DNA of 64,000 nucleotides, taken from SZAS-79 sp963844255. GTDB lineage: Bacteria > Pseudomonadota > Gammaproteobacteria > Burkholderiales > SG8-39. The stretch lies in NCBI GenBank assembly GCA_963844255.1, contig CAWJNP010000006.1, positions 1 to 64,000 on the forward strand, in the 5' to 3' direction. A model generated the notes under the pieces. It worked only from the letters and a program-made list of their open reading frames with translations, was not told where the DNA came from and ran no database searches. The translations under genes were made by a program, and so were the position numbers. The stretch's first letter is position 1. Every line of letters starts with the position of its first letter. Positions 35,340 through 44,336 of the stretch are shown here, one piece after another.

Positions 35340-35666
35340 ATGAGCGGACAGGCTGACAGCGGTACCGGCAGATTCGCGGGCATGCGCGAGTTCTACCCGT
35401 TCTACCTGTCCGAGCACGCCAACCGCACCTCGCGCCGCCTGCATTTCGTCGGCACCTCGCTTGCGCTGGCGCTGCTCGTTGCGTCGGTCCTGACGCTGAA
35501 TCCCTGGTACCTCCTCGGCGCCCTGGTCTGCGGCTACGCCTTCGCCTGGGTCGGACATTTCTTCTTCGAGAAGAACCGCCCCGCCACGTTCAAGTACCCG
35601 TTCTTCAGCTTCGCAGGCGACTGGGTGATGTGGTCGGAAATCCTTCGTGGAAAGATCAAGTTCTGA
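35340..35666 (+). CDS. DUF962 / Mpo1-like membrane protein
   Basis: This protein has 108 residues. It matches the DUF962 (YGL010w/Mpo1-like) family: FYPFYLSEHANRTSRRLHFVGTSLALALL, then GHFFFEKNRPATFKYPFFSFAGDWVMW. Two hydrophobic helices lie between. Yeast Mpo1 is a dioxygenase acting on 2-hydroxy fatty acids; whether the bacterial form does the same is not known. The conserved histidines that would bind iron (EHAN, RLHF, GHFFFEK) are present. It starts four bases after the ETF-QO stop and is probably co-transcribed. Confidence 0.83.
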   Translation: MSGQADSGTGRFAGMREFYPFYLSEHANRTSRRLHFVGTSLALALLVASVLTLNPWYLLGALVCGYAFAWVGHFFFEKNRPATFKYPFFSFAGDWVMWSEILRGKIKF

Positions 35667-35690
35667 TTTTTCGCGCCTGAACACGAACCC

Positions 35691-36239
35691 GTGACCGAGT
35701 CGCCCGTCCCGGAAGACCTGGCCGAATCCTGGCAGATCATTCACGGCTACAGCATCAGCATCCGGTCGCTGCGGCGCTCCGACCTGGAGATCGAATCGGC
35801 CTTTGTCGAAGGTCTCTCGCAGGAATCGCGACGCAACCGGCTGCTGGGCGGCGCGATCCGCATCTCGCGCGCCTACCTCGAGCAGCTGACTTCGGTCGAC
35901 TACGACCGCGCGATGGCCCTGGCTGCGGTCGTGATGAGTTCGGACACCGAGGTACTGATCGGGGTGGCACGCTACGTGATGGATGCAGCGCCCGCCGACG
36001 GTCCTGCGCCCTGCGAATTTGCGATCGTCATTGCCGATGCCTGGCAGGGCCGCGGCATCGGCTGGCGGATGCTGCAGAAACTCATCGACGTGGCGCGCAG
36101 CCGCGGCGTACCGCGGATGTACGGCGACATCCTCTCCGGCAACCAGGCCATGCTGCAGATGGTTCGCCGAGTGGGTTTTCGTACCGTACGCCATCCGGAC
36201 GATGCCACACTGACCCGCGCGAGCATCGACCTCGCCTGA
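35691..36239 (+). CDS. GNAT-family N-acetyltransferase
   Basis: This protein has 182 residues and starts with GTG 35691. The acetyl-CoA binding motif A reads CEFAIVIADAWQGRGIGWRMLQKLIDVARSRGV, containing the Q/R-x-x-G-x-G/A pattern (QGRGIG). The N-terminal part resembles the GNAT domain found attached to protein acetyltransferases of the Pat type, but no CoA-ligase-like domain is fused here. The substrate is unknown; a lysine or small amine is possible. It lies between DUF962 and a convergent acyltransferase gene. Confidence 0.82.
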   Translation: MTESPVPEDLAESWQIIHGYSISIRSLRRSDLEIESAFVEGLSQESRRNRLLGGAIRISRAYLEQLTSVDYDRAMALAAVVMSSDTEVLIGVARYVMDAAPADGPAPCEFAIVIADAWQGRGIGWRMLQKLIDVARSRGVPRMYGDILSGNQAMLQMVRRVGFRTVRHPDDATLTRASIDLA

Positions 36240-36245
36240 ATCGGT

Positions 36246-38132
36246 CTAGCGCCACTCCCCGCGCAGCGCGAGCACCTGCGCCTGCAGTGCATCCGGCGCC
36301 GCTGCGGACGCAGGCACCGGCTCTCCAACCACGAGTCCAATGCGCCTGAACGGCACGAAGCGCGAGGGCTTGCGCATCGCCGGACCGTCCTTGCGCGAAA
36401 AGAACGAACCCCACAATCCCTGCAGCGCGACCGGCACCACCGGTACCGGATTCGCTGCCAGGATCCGTGTGATCCCGGGCCGGAACGGGTACATCTCCCC
36501 GGTATCGGTGATTCGCCCTTCGGGGAAAATCGCGACCAGATCGCCTTCGCCAAGCGCGCGCGAGATCTCCGCAAACGCACGCTCCATCATGGCGGGATCC
36601 TCTTTTGCGGGCGCAATGGGAATCGCGCGACCGGTGCGAAACACGAACGAGATCAGCGGCAGGCTGAAGATGCGATGGTCCATGACAAAGCGTATGGGCC
36701 GGCGGCAGGCCGCGGCGATGACCAGTGCGTCGACAAAGCTCACGTGGTTGCAAACGATCACCGCCGGCCCTTCCTCGGGGATGCGCTCGATCCCCGACTT
36801 CTCCAGCCGGTATACGGTATGGATCAGCATCCAGACGATGAAGCGCATCAGGAACTCGGGCACCAGGGTATAGATGTAGACGGCCACGGCGGCGTTCAGC
36901 AGTCCCACCACCAGGTAGAGCTGTGGAAGCGTGAGCCCGGCATGCAGCAGCCCTGCCGCCATCACCGACGCCACCACCATGAAGAGTGCGTTCAGGATGT
37001 TGTTCGCAGCGATGATGCGCGCGCGGTGCGAAGGCTCGCAGCGGCTCTGAATCAGCGAGTACAGCGGAACACTGTAGAAGCCCGCGAACATGGCGAGCAG
37101 GAACAGGTCGGCCAGGATGCGCCAGTGTGCGTGGTCCGTGACAAAGGCGCCGAGCCCGGACAGTTCCCGCGGCGCGAGACCGCTGCTCGAAGACCACAGG
37201 TCGATCGCGAACAGCGTCATGCCGATGGAGCCGAAGGGCACCAGGCCGATTTCCACCTTGTGGCCCGACAGGCGCTCGCACAGCAGCGAACCCACGCCGA
37301 TGCCGACCGAGAAGACCGCAAGCAGCAGGGTCACCACGCTCTGGTCGCCGTTGAGGGTTTCCTTGGCGAACCCGGTGAAGCTGGTCAGAAAGATCGAACC
37401 GAAGAACCACAGCCAGGAAATCCCCAGCATCGAAAGGAATACGGTGCGATTGGTGCGTGCGTGCGCGAGGTTCGCAAGCGTCTCGCTGACCGGGTTCCAG
37501 TTGATCGCCAGGCCCGGATCCGGCGCGGGGGACACCGGCACGAAGCCCGCCGCGACACGGCCGGCCAGCGCCAGCGCTATCGACACCACCGCCACCCACT
37601 GCGGACCGGCTTCCGGTATGCCGACCAGCACGCCGCCGAGTATCGTGCCCAGCAGGATCGCGACAAAGGTACCCATCTCGACCATGCCGTTGCCGCCGGT
37701 GAGCTCGTCATCCGCCAGATGCTGCGGCAGATAGGCGTACTTGACCGGTCCGAACAGCGTGGAATGCAGTCCCATCAGGAACACGCCCGCAAACAGCAGC
37801 GGGACGACCTTCCAGACGAAGCCGGCGGCGATCGCCAGCATGATCGCGATCTCGAGGTTCTTCACGAACCGGATCAGGACCGCCTTGTCGACCTTGTCGG
37901 CGAGCTGGCCTGCCGTCGCCGAGAACAGAACGAACGGAAGGATGAACAACCCGCCGATGACTGCACCCGCCGATTTCGGGTCCAGTCCGCCCCACTCGGC
38001 CGCACTGTAGGTCGCGAGCACCGTGAACGCGAACTTGAAGACGTTGTCGTTCCCGGCGCCGAAGAACTGGGTCAGGAAGAACGGCAGGAAACGCCGTTCC
38101 TTCAGAAGTGCGAACTGGCTCTTGGTGCTCAC
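36246..38132 (-). CDS. MFS transporter fused to a PlsC-type acyltransferase
   Basis: This protein has 628 residues. Residues 1-415 form a major facilitator domain of the lysophospholipid transporter (LplT) type (FLTQFFGAGNDNVFKFAF). Residues about 430-625 form a 1-acylglycerol-3-phosphate acyltransferase domain with the HX4D motif NHVSFVD and the downstream FPEGRITDTG. The combination recalls the LplT-Aas system for re-acylating lysophospholipids, but the acyl-ACP synthetase part of Aas is missing here. It is likely to flip a lysophospholipid inward and acylate it. It converges with the GNAT gene. Confidence 0.88.
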   Translation of the reverse strand: MSTKSQFALLKERRFLPFFLTQFFGAGNDNVFKFAFTVLATYSAAEWGGLDPKSAGAVIGGLFILPFVLFSATAGQLADKVDKAVLIRFVKNLEIAIMLAIAAGFVWKVVPLLFAGVFLMGLHSTLFGPVKYAYLPQHLADDELTGGNGMVEMGTFVAILLGTILGGVLVGIPEAGPQWVAVVSIALALAGRVAAGFVPVSPAPDPGLAINWNPVSETLANLAHARTNRTVFLSMLGISWLWFFGSIFLTSFTGFAKETLNGDQSVVTLLLAVFSVGIGVGSLLCERLSGHKVEIGLVPFGSIGMTLFAIDLWSSSSGLAPRELSGLGAFVTDHAHWRILADLFLLAMFAGFYSVPLYSLIQSRCEPSHRARIIAANNILNALFMVVASVMAAGLLHAGLTLPQLYLVVGLLNAAVAVYIYTLVPEFLMRFIVWMLIHTVYRLEKSGIERIPEEGPAVIVCNHVSFVDALVIAAACRRPIRFVMDHRIFSLPLISFVFRTGRAIPIAPAKEDPAMMERAFAEISRALGEGDLVAIFPEGRITDTGEMYPFRPGITRILAANPVPVVPVALQGLWGSFFSRKDGPAMRKPSRFVPFRRIGLVVGEPVPASAAAPDALQAQVLALRGEWR

Positions 38133-38232
38133 GAGTTTCTCCCCAGAGACGTCATGAGTGTATCGATACCGGAACAGAAACTGACAGGATACCCGCTCCA
38201 GGAGCCGATCTTCCGCGTTAAATATTTCAGAT

Positions 38233-40039
38233 TCAGACCGCCAGCATGTCCTCTTCCGGCACGGCCATCACGCCCGCGGCGCCATGCACCATGGTGTTCG
38301 CCAGACCGGGCGCCTGGACCAGCAGATGATCAGCGTAGAACCGCGCGGTCGAGATCTTGGCCTTGTAGAACGCCGCATCGCCGGCGCCTTCGGCCAGCTT
38401 CTTCTCGGCAACCAGCGCCGCGCGCGCCATCTGCCAGCCGCCGCAGACGATGCCCATGAGCCGCAGGAACGGCACCGCACCGGAGAACGCCGCCGTCGGG
38501 TCGGTGCCGGCAGTCGCCACGATGTAGTCGACGCACTCCGACACCGCCTTGGCGCCGACGGACAGCGAACCCCGGATGGAGGCGATATCCGCATTCTTGG
38601 ACGCGCCGAGCTTGCCATCCAGCACGGCGAGCATCTTCAGCCAGCCCTTGATCGTGACCCCGCCTTCGCGCGCGATCTTGCGGCCCGACCAGGTCGTTGG
38701 CCTGAATGCCGGTGGTGCCTTCATAGATCGTGGTGATCCGCGCATCGCGCAGGTGCTGCGCTGCGCCGGTCTCCTCGATGAAGCCCATGCCGCCGTGAAT
38801 CTGCACGCCGAGCGACGCGACATCGATGCCGGTTTCGGTGCTCCAGCCCTTGACCACCGGAATCATCAGTTCGGCAAACGCCTGGTTCTGCTGCCGCGTC
38901 TCCTTGTCCGGATGGCGTTGCGCGGCATCCATCGCCCCGGCCACCACATAGGCCAGCGCACGCATCGCCTCGGTCTGCGATTTCATCAGCATCAGCATGC
39001 GGCGCACGTCGGGATGGTTGATGATCGCAACCGTCTTGGAGCCGCCTGCCAGGTCGTTGCCCTGCATGCGCTCCTTCGCGTAGGCCAGCGCGCGCTGGTA
39101 GGCGCGCTCGGCAATCGCCACGCCCTCCATGCCCACGCCGAAACGCGCCGCGTTCATCATGATGAACATGTAGGACAGACCCCGGTTCTCCTCGCCCACG
39201 AGGTAGCCGACCGCGTTGTCGAACACCATCACCGCCGTGGGGCTCGCGTGGATGCCCAGCTTGTGTTCGATCGAGGCGCAGGTTGCGGTGTTGCGCTCTC
39301 CCAGGGACCCGTCCGCCTTGACCATGAACTTGGGCACCACGAAGAGCGATATTCCCTTCACGCCCGGCGGCGCGTCAGGGGTGCGTGCCAGCACGAGGTG
39401 GACGATGTTCTCGGTGAGGTCGTGCTCGCCGTAGGTGATGAAGATCTTCTGCCCGCTGATGCGGTAGTGGTCTCCCAGTTTTGCATCCGAACTTCGCACG
39501 GCCTTCGTGCGCAGCAGCGCGAGGTCCGAACCGGCCTGCGGCTCGGTCAGGTTCATGGTTCCGGTCCAGGTGCCGGAGACCATCTTTTCGAGGAAGGTCT
39601 TCTTGAGCTGGTCGCTGCCGCACAGGAGCAGCGCCTCGATCGCGCCCTGCGTCAGCAGAGGACAAAGCGAGAACGCCATGTTGGCCGCGGTCACCATCTC
39701 GGTGACCGGGGTCGACACGATCTTCGGCAGGCCCTGCCCGCCCCATTCGGGCTCGAGCGGCAGCGCGTTCCAGCCGGCCTCGACAAACTGCCGGTAGGCT
39801 TCCTTGAAGCCCTTGGGCGTCTTCACCGCGCCGTCCTTCCACTGCGAGCCTTCCTGGTCGCCGGTCCAGTTGAGCGGATCGAGCACCCCGGTCGTGAACT
39901 TGGCAGCCTCCTCGAGGATCGCTTCGACCGTGTCGGGCGTGGCCTCTTCGTAGCCCGGCAGCTTGGCCACTTCGCCAAGACCCGCCAGTTCGTTGAGGAC
40001 GAACTTCATGTCCCTGAGGGGGGCGTTATAGACGCTCAT
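38233..40039 (-). CDS. Acyl-CoA dehydrogenase, long form, frameshifted
   Basis: Corrected length is about 601 residues. The N-terminal and middle parts (MNLTEPQAGSDL; YRISGQKIFITYGEHDLTENIVHLVLART) and the catalytic-region helix RDARITTIYEGTTGIQANDLVG are those of long acyl-CoA dehydrogenases with an extra C-terminal domain. Near 38684 an extra base breaks the frame after NDLVG; removing it gives GRKIAREGGVTIKGWLKML and the remaining C-terminal domain to AVPEEDMLAV. It oxidises an acyl-CoA and gives electrons to ETF, whose genes lie just upstream. The break may be a sequencing error. Confidence 0.87.
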
Positions 40040-40070
40040 GACTTGTACTCCTCTGCCGGGGAGGTTTGAG

Positions 40071-40087
40071 GAGGGGCGCAGCCCCTC
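40071..40087 (-). terminator. Hairpin between etfA and the acyl-CoA dehydrogenase gene
   Basis: GAGGGGC-GCA-GCCCCTC forms a perfect seven-base stem. It has no T-run on the coding strand, so it may be a partial terminator or an RNA processing site that sets relative expression of etfBA and the dehydrogenase. Confidence 0.4.
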
Positions 40088-40099
40088 TTCTCCTCTCCG

Positions 40100-41035
40100 T
40101 TATTTGTTCAGTTCCTCGACGATCTGCGGCACGACCGTGAACAGGTCGCCCACGATGCCGTAATCCGCCACCGAAAATATCGGCGCTTCCTCGTCCTTGT
40201 TGACGCAGACGATGACGCGGCTGTCCTTCATGCCGGCCAGATGCTGGATCGCGCCCGAAATGCCGATGGCGATATACAGGTCCGGCGCGACGATCTTGCC
40301 GGTCTGCCCCACCTGCCAGTCGTTGGGGACAAAGCCCGCATCGACTGCGGCACGCGAAGCGCCCATCGCGGCACCCAGCTTGTCGGCCAGGGGCTCGAGG
40401 ATCTTGAAATTGTCGCCCGAGCCCATGCCGCGCCCGCCGGAAACGATGATCTTTGCCGCGGTCAGTTCAGGGCGCTCGGATTTCGACACCTCGCGGCCGA
40501 TGAAGGAAGACAGTCCGGCATCGGCCGGGGCCGCCACGCTCTCCACCGATCCGCTCCCGCCGGTCGCTGCCACTGCATCGAACCCGGTGGTCCGCACGGT
40601 GATGACCTTGATTGCATCGGCCGACTGGACCGTCGCCAGCGCATTGCCCGCATAGATCGGCCGCACGAAGGTATCGGGCGATTCCACCGAGATGATTTCG
40701 GAGATCTGCTGCATGTCGAGCAGCGCCGCAACCCGCGGGGTCACGTTCTTGCCGTGCGAAGTTGCCGGTGCGAGGATGTGCGTATAGCCCTTGGCCAGGC
40801 CCACGACGAGAGCCGCAACGTTTTCGGCGAGGAAGTCGGCCAGGTGCGGCGCTTCCGCGTGCAGCACCTTGCTCACACCTGCGATCTTCGCTGCGGCTTC
40901 AGCCGCGGCGCCGGACCCGTTCCCCGCCACCAGCACATGGATGTCGCCGCCGATCTTCTGGGCCGCAGCCACCGTATTCAGCGTCGCCGCCTTGATCGAC
41001 ACGTTGTCGTGTTCCGCTATGACCAGGCAGCTCAT
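40100..41035 (-). CDS. etfA: Electron transfer flavoprotein alpha subunit
   Basis: This protein has 311 residues. The C-terminal FAD domain contains KIIVSGGRGMGSGDNFKILEPLADKLGAAMGASRAAVDAGF and the signature VAPDLYIAIGISGAIQHLAGM. It binds FAD together with EtfB and shuttles electrons from acyl-CoA dehydrogenases to ETF-QO. Its start overlaps the etfB stop by four bases (ATGA). The order etfB-etfA-acyl-CoA dehydrogenase is a common operon. Confidence 0.97.
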   Translation of the reverse strand: MSCLVIAEHDNVSIKAATLNTVAAAQKIGGDIHVLVAGNGSGAAAEAAAKIAGVSKVLHAEAPHLADFLAENVAALVVGLAKGYTHILAPATSHGKNVTPRVAALLDMQQISEIISVESPDTFVRPIYAGNALATVQSADAIKVITVRTTGFDAVAATGGSGSVESVAAPADAGLSSFIGREVSKSERPELTAAKIIVSGGRGMGSGDNFKILEPLADKLGAAMGASRAAVDAGFVPNDWQVGQTGKIVAPDLYIAIGISGAIQHLAGMKDSRVIVCVNKDEEAPIFSVADYGIVGDLFTVVPQIVEELNK

Positions 41036-41784
41036 GAGATCACCTTCGCTTCATTCCTGAGTTTGTCGACGAGCGCCGCGGCGTCCGCCACCTTGATGCC
41101 CGCCTTGCGCTTCGGAGGCTCGGTGACCTTGAGGGTCTTGAGCCGCGGCGTGACATCGACACCGAGGGCATCGGGCTTGATGTTTTCCAGCGTCTTCTTC
41201 TTGGCCTTCATGATGTTCGGCAGCGTCACATAGCGCGGCTCGTTCAGTCGAAGGTCGGTGGTGATGATCGCCGGGAGCTTGATCGAAATCGTCTCGAGGC
41301 CGCCGTCGACTTCGCGGATGACCTGCGCCTTTCCGTCGGCAACCGTGAGCTTGGAGGCGAACGTCGCCTGCGGCCAGTTTGCCAGCGCGGCCAGCATCTG
41401 CCCGGTCTGGTTGGCATCATCGTCGATCGCCTGCTTGCCCAGGATCACCAGCTGGGGCGACTCCTTGGCGCAGACGGCGCGCAACAACTTCGCCACGGCG
41501 AGCGGCTGCAGATCGACATCGGTTTCGACCAGGATCGCGCGATCCGCGCCGATCGCGAGGGCCGTGCGCAATGTCTCCTGGCAGGCCAGGGGCCCGCAGG
41601 ACACGGCGATGATTTCCGTCGCCACCCCGGCTTCCCTGAGCCGGACGGCTTCCTCGACGGCAATTTCGTCGAAGGGATTCATGGACATCTTCACGTTGGC
41701 GGTTTCGACGCCGGTGCCGTCGGATTTCACGCGCACCTTGACGTTGTAGTCCACCACGCGCTTAACGCTGACGAGGACTTTCAT
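41032..41784 (-). CDS. etfB: Electron transfer flavoprotein beta subunit
   Basis: This protein has 250 residues. It begins MKVLVSVKRVVDYNVKVRVKSD and contains GKQAIDDDANQTGQMLA and the conserved LPAIITTDLRLNEPRYVTLPNIMKAKKK, the recognition loop region of EtfB. It binds AMP and forms the ETF heterodimer with EtfA. First gene of the minus-strand etf operon, it is divergent from the DUF35-thiolase operon across about 200 bases. Confidence 0.97.
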   Translation of the reverse strand: MKVLVSVKRVVDYNVKVRVKSDGTGVETANVKMSMNPFDEIAVEEAVRLREAGVATEIIAVSCGPLACQETLRTALAIGADRAILVETDVDLQPLAVAKLLRAVCAKESPQLVILGKQAIDDDANQTGQMLAALANWPQATFASKLTVADGKAQVIREVDGGLETISIKLPAIITTDLRLNEPRYVTLPNIMKAKKKTLENIKPDALGVDVTPRLKTLKVTEPPKRKAGIKVADAAALVDKLRNEAKVIS

Positions 41785-41798
41785 TTTTATCCGTGGAT

Positions 41799-41826
41799 TT
41801 GATTGAGAAATGACCCCAAATTATAC
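41799..41826. promoter_or_regulatory. Candidate divergent promoter between etfB and the DUF35 operon
   Basis: On the plus strand TTGATT (41799-41804) and TTATAC (41821-41826) are spaced by 16 bases. On the minus strand the same place reads TATAAT (41825-41820), about 35 bases upstream of the etfB start, though with no good -35 box. Both operons may be driven from this spot. Confidence 0.4.
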
Positions 41827-41983
41827 CGCCCCGCCCCTGCCGGGTCGCGTTTCAAACGTAGATCGATACAGAGGAACCTCCCGGTTCCCCCGTACCCCCT
41901 CCCTGTGTCATAGCGAGCCGCCGATTGACACTTGGATGAGCCACATGGAACAGTGCGCCTACCTCAAAAAACAGGTGTTTCCC

Positions 41984-42364
41984 ATGGCACAGACCCAAAG
42001 CCCCCCGGGCCCGGAGCAGACCTACAAGGACAAGCTCGCAGCGGGCAGATTCGAAATCCAGAAGTGCGCCGGCTGCGGCAAGCATGTCTTCTATCCGCGC
42101 GTGGTCTGCCCGCACTGCGGTGCGGACAAGCTCGGCTGGGTCGCGGCCAGCGGTGCCGGCGTGGTCTACTCCACGACCGTGGTGCGTCGCAAGCCCGAGG
42201 CCGGCGGCGACTACAACGTGGCCCTGATCGACCTCGCCGAGGGGCCGCGCATGATGAGCCGCGTCGTCGGTCTGGAACCGGCCGCCGTGAAGATCGGCGC
42301 CCGGGTCAAAGCACGCGTGGCTTCCGAAGGTGAAGCCCGCATCGTCGAATTCACTCAGGACTAG
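41984..42364 (+). CDS. DUF35 / Zn-ribbon OB-fold acyl-CoA-binding protein
   Basis: This protein has 126 residues. A zinc ribbon (CAGCG, then CPHCG, about 15 residues apart) is followed by an OB-fold (VYSTTVVRRKPEAGGDYNVALIDLAEGPRMMSRVVG). Such proteins partner thiolase-like enzymes or MaoC-type hydratases and help bind the acyl-CoA, as known for aldolase and hydratase complexes of steroid side-chain breakdown. It is directly before a thiolase-like gene (five bases). I chose ATG 41984 (MAQTQSPPG); earlier in-frame starts lengthen it with unlikely sequence. Confidence 0.85.
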   Translation: MAQTQSPPGPEQTYKDKLAAGRFEIQKCAGCGKHVFYPRVVCPHCGADKLGWVAASGAGVVYSTTVVRRKPEAGGDYNVALIDLAEGPRMMSRVVGLEPAAVKIGARVKARVASEGEARIVEFTQD

Positions 42365-42369
42365 CCGCC

Positions 42370-43542
42370 ATGCCGAACACGAAAGATCTGCGCGGCTCGG
42401 TCGCGATTGCAGGTGTCGGGCTGGCTGGCTGCGGCGAGGCGCCGGGCTGGACGGAGAACGAAATCATGGCAGCGGCTGCGCAGAACGCGCTGGCCGATGC
42501 CGGGCTGACGACGCGCGACGTGGATGGTCTGGTCTGCGCCAGCGTGAACAGCTTCCTGACCGGACTCTCGGTGGCCGAACAGCTGGGCATCCACCCGAAG
42601 TTCACCGACTCGACCTGTGTGGGCGGTTCGTCCTTCGTGGGCCATCTTCTGCCGGCCGCGATGGCGCTCAACTACGGGCTGTGCGACGTGGTGCTGGTGA
42701 CCTACGGCTCGAACCAGCGCACCGGCGTCGGTCGGGCCGAGGGCGGCAAGTACAAGGCGGCACTCGACCCGCAGGCCTTCGAACACCCCTACAAGCCCTT
42801 CAATCCGATGTCTTCCTATGCGCTGGCCGCGGCGCGCCACATGCACGAGTTCGGCACCACCCGCACGCATCTGGCGGAAGTCGCGGTCGCCGCGCGCAAA
42901 TGGGCGCAGCTCAACCCGGAAGCCTTCAGCCGCGATCCACTGTCGATCGAGGACGTGCTCAAGGCACGCCTCGTGTCTGACCCGCTGTCGGTGCGGGACG
43001 CCTGCCTCGTGACCGACGGCGGCGGCGCCTACGTGCTGGTGCGCGCCGACCGCGCCAAGTCGCTCAAGAAGAAACCGGTCTACATGCTCGGCTGCGGCGC
43101 TGCCCACTGGCACCGGCAGATATCGTCGATGCCCGACCTCACGGTCACCGCGGCCAGCGAGTCCGGACCACGCGCGTTCGAAATGGCGGGCCTCAAGCCT
43201 TCCGATGTGGACGTGCTCGAGCTGTATGACGCATTCACGATCAACACCATCCTGTTCCTCGAGGACCTGGGGTTCTGCAAGAAGGGCGAAGGCGGCGCCT
43301 TCGTGTCCGGCGGCCGGATCGCCCCGGGCGGCAGCCTGCCGGTCAACACCAATGGCGGGGGGCTCTCCTGCGTGCACCCCGGCATGTACGGCATGTTCCT
43401 GATCGTCGAGGCCGTGCGCCAGTTGCGCGGCGAAGCCGGCGATCGCCAGGTGAAAAAACCGGAAGTCGCCCTCGCCCACGGCAATGGCGGCGTATTGTCC
43501 AGCCAGATCACCGCACTCTTTGGTACGGAGGCAACCCTGTGA
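42370..43542 (+). CDS. Thiolase-like (SCPx/lipid-transfer type) protein
   Basis: This protein has 390 residues. It has the thiolase fold of the SCPx/lipid-transfer group: GVGLAGCGEAPGWTENEIMAAAAQNALADAG at the start, DSTCVGGSSFVGHLL around the usual nucleophile position, and the C-terminal NTNGGGLSCVHPGMYGMFLIVEAVRQLRG. The HG-type histidine motif reads ALAHGNGGVLSS. It may cleave a 3-oxoacyl-CoA or act as a retro-aldolase with the DUF35 protein, as Ltp2-type enzymes do. Which one cannot be decided here. It overlaps the next gene by four bases. Confidence 0.85.
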   Translation: MPNTKDLRGSVAIAGVGLAGCGEAPGWTENEIMAAAAQNALADAGLTTRDVDGLVCASVNSFLTGLSVAEQLGIHPKFTDSTCVGGSSFVGHLLPAAMALNYGLCDVVLVTYGSNQRTGVGRAEGGKYKAALDPQAFEHPYKPFNPMSSYALAAARHMHEFGTTRTHLAEVAVAARKWAQLNPEAFSRDPLSIEDVLKARLVSDPLSVRDACLVTDGGGAYVLVRADRAKSLKKKPVYMLGCGAAHWHRQISSMPDLTVTAASESGPRAFEMAGLKPSDVDVLELYDAFTINTILFLEDLGFCKKGEGGAFVSGGRIAPGGSLPVNTNGGGLSCVHPGMYGMFLIVEAVRQLRGEAGDRQVKKPEVALAHGNGGVLSSQITALFGTEATL

Positions 43543-44318
43543 CCGACCTTTCGACCCTCAAGATCCCCTCGCTACGCTCCTCGGTCAGCGAGTCCGAATG
43601 GCAGGCGCGCGTGGACCTCGCCGCCTGCTACCGGTTGATTGCGCTTTTCGGCATGAACGACCTGATCTACAACCATGCGACCGCACGCGTGCCGGGCGAG
43701 GAAGGCCATTTCCTGATCAATGCCTATGGCTATGCCTACGAGGAAGTGACCGCGTCGAGCCTGGTGAAGATCGACTTCGACGGCAACATCGTCAAGGACT
43801 CGGGCACCGGCTACGGCATCAACCAGGCCGGCTTCGTGATCCACAGCGCGGTGCACCGCGGCCGGCACGATGTCGCTTGCGTGATCCACACCCACTCACC
43901 GGCCGGCATGGCGGTCTCGGCGCTCGAGTGCGGCCTCTTGCCGATCACGCAAAACGCGATGTTCTTCGGCGAGGTGGGCTATCACGACTACGAGGGCCCG
44001 GCGATCGACCTCGACGAGCAGGCGCGCCTCGTGAAGGATCTCGGCACCGGCTCGGTGCTGATCCTGCGCAACCACGGCCTGCTGACCGCAGGCAGCACGG
44101 TGTGCGAAGCCTTCGTGGTCATGCACTGGCTGGAGAAAGCCTGCCAGGCGCAGATGATGGCGCTGGCGGCGAATACCCCGCTGAACAAGGCGCGACCCGA
44201 GGTCATCAAGCTCACCAACGACCGCTACCGCCCCGGCCAGCGGCGCAAGATCACCGAAATCGAGTGGCCGGCGATGCTGCGCATGCTCGACCGCCGCGAT
44301 CCATCGTTCAGGGACTAG
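43539..44318 (+). CDS. Class II aldolase/adducin-family protein
   Basis: This protein has 259 residues. Zinc-binding histidines appear in VIHTHSPAGMAVSALECG and in LRNHGLLTAGSTV, with the N-terminal MNDLIYNHATARVPG typical of the adducin/aldolase class II head. Members split or form a C-C bond next to a carbonyl through a zinc enolate. Its place inside a beta-oxidation-like operon suggests it acts on an acyl-CoA or degradation intermediate. GTG 43539 overlaps the thiolase stop. The real substrate is unknown. Confidence 0.85.
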   Translation: MTDLSTLKIPSLRSSVSESEWQARVDLAACYRLIALFGMNDLIYNHATARVPGEEGHFLINAYGYAYEEVTASSLVKIDFDGNIVKDSGTGYGINQAGFVIHSAVHRGRHDVACVIHTHSPAGMAVSALECGLLPITQNAMFFGEVGYHDYEGPAIDLDEQARLVKDLGTGSVLILRNHGLLTAGSTVCEAFVVMHWLEKACQAQMMALAANTPLNKARPEVIKLTNDRYRPGQRRKITEIEWPAMLRMLDRRDPSFRD

Positions 44319-44336
44319 CCAAAAAGGAAACAGCGC

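Noticed and set aside
36675..38459. Plus-strand reading frame of 594 codons
   Set aside because: It is antisense to the MFS-acyltransferase gene and rich in His, Gln and Arg, typical of a shadow frame.
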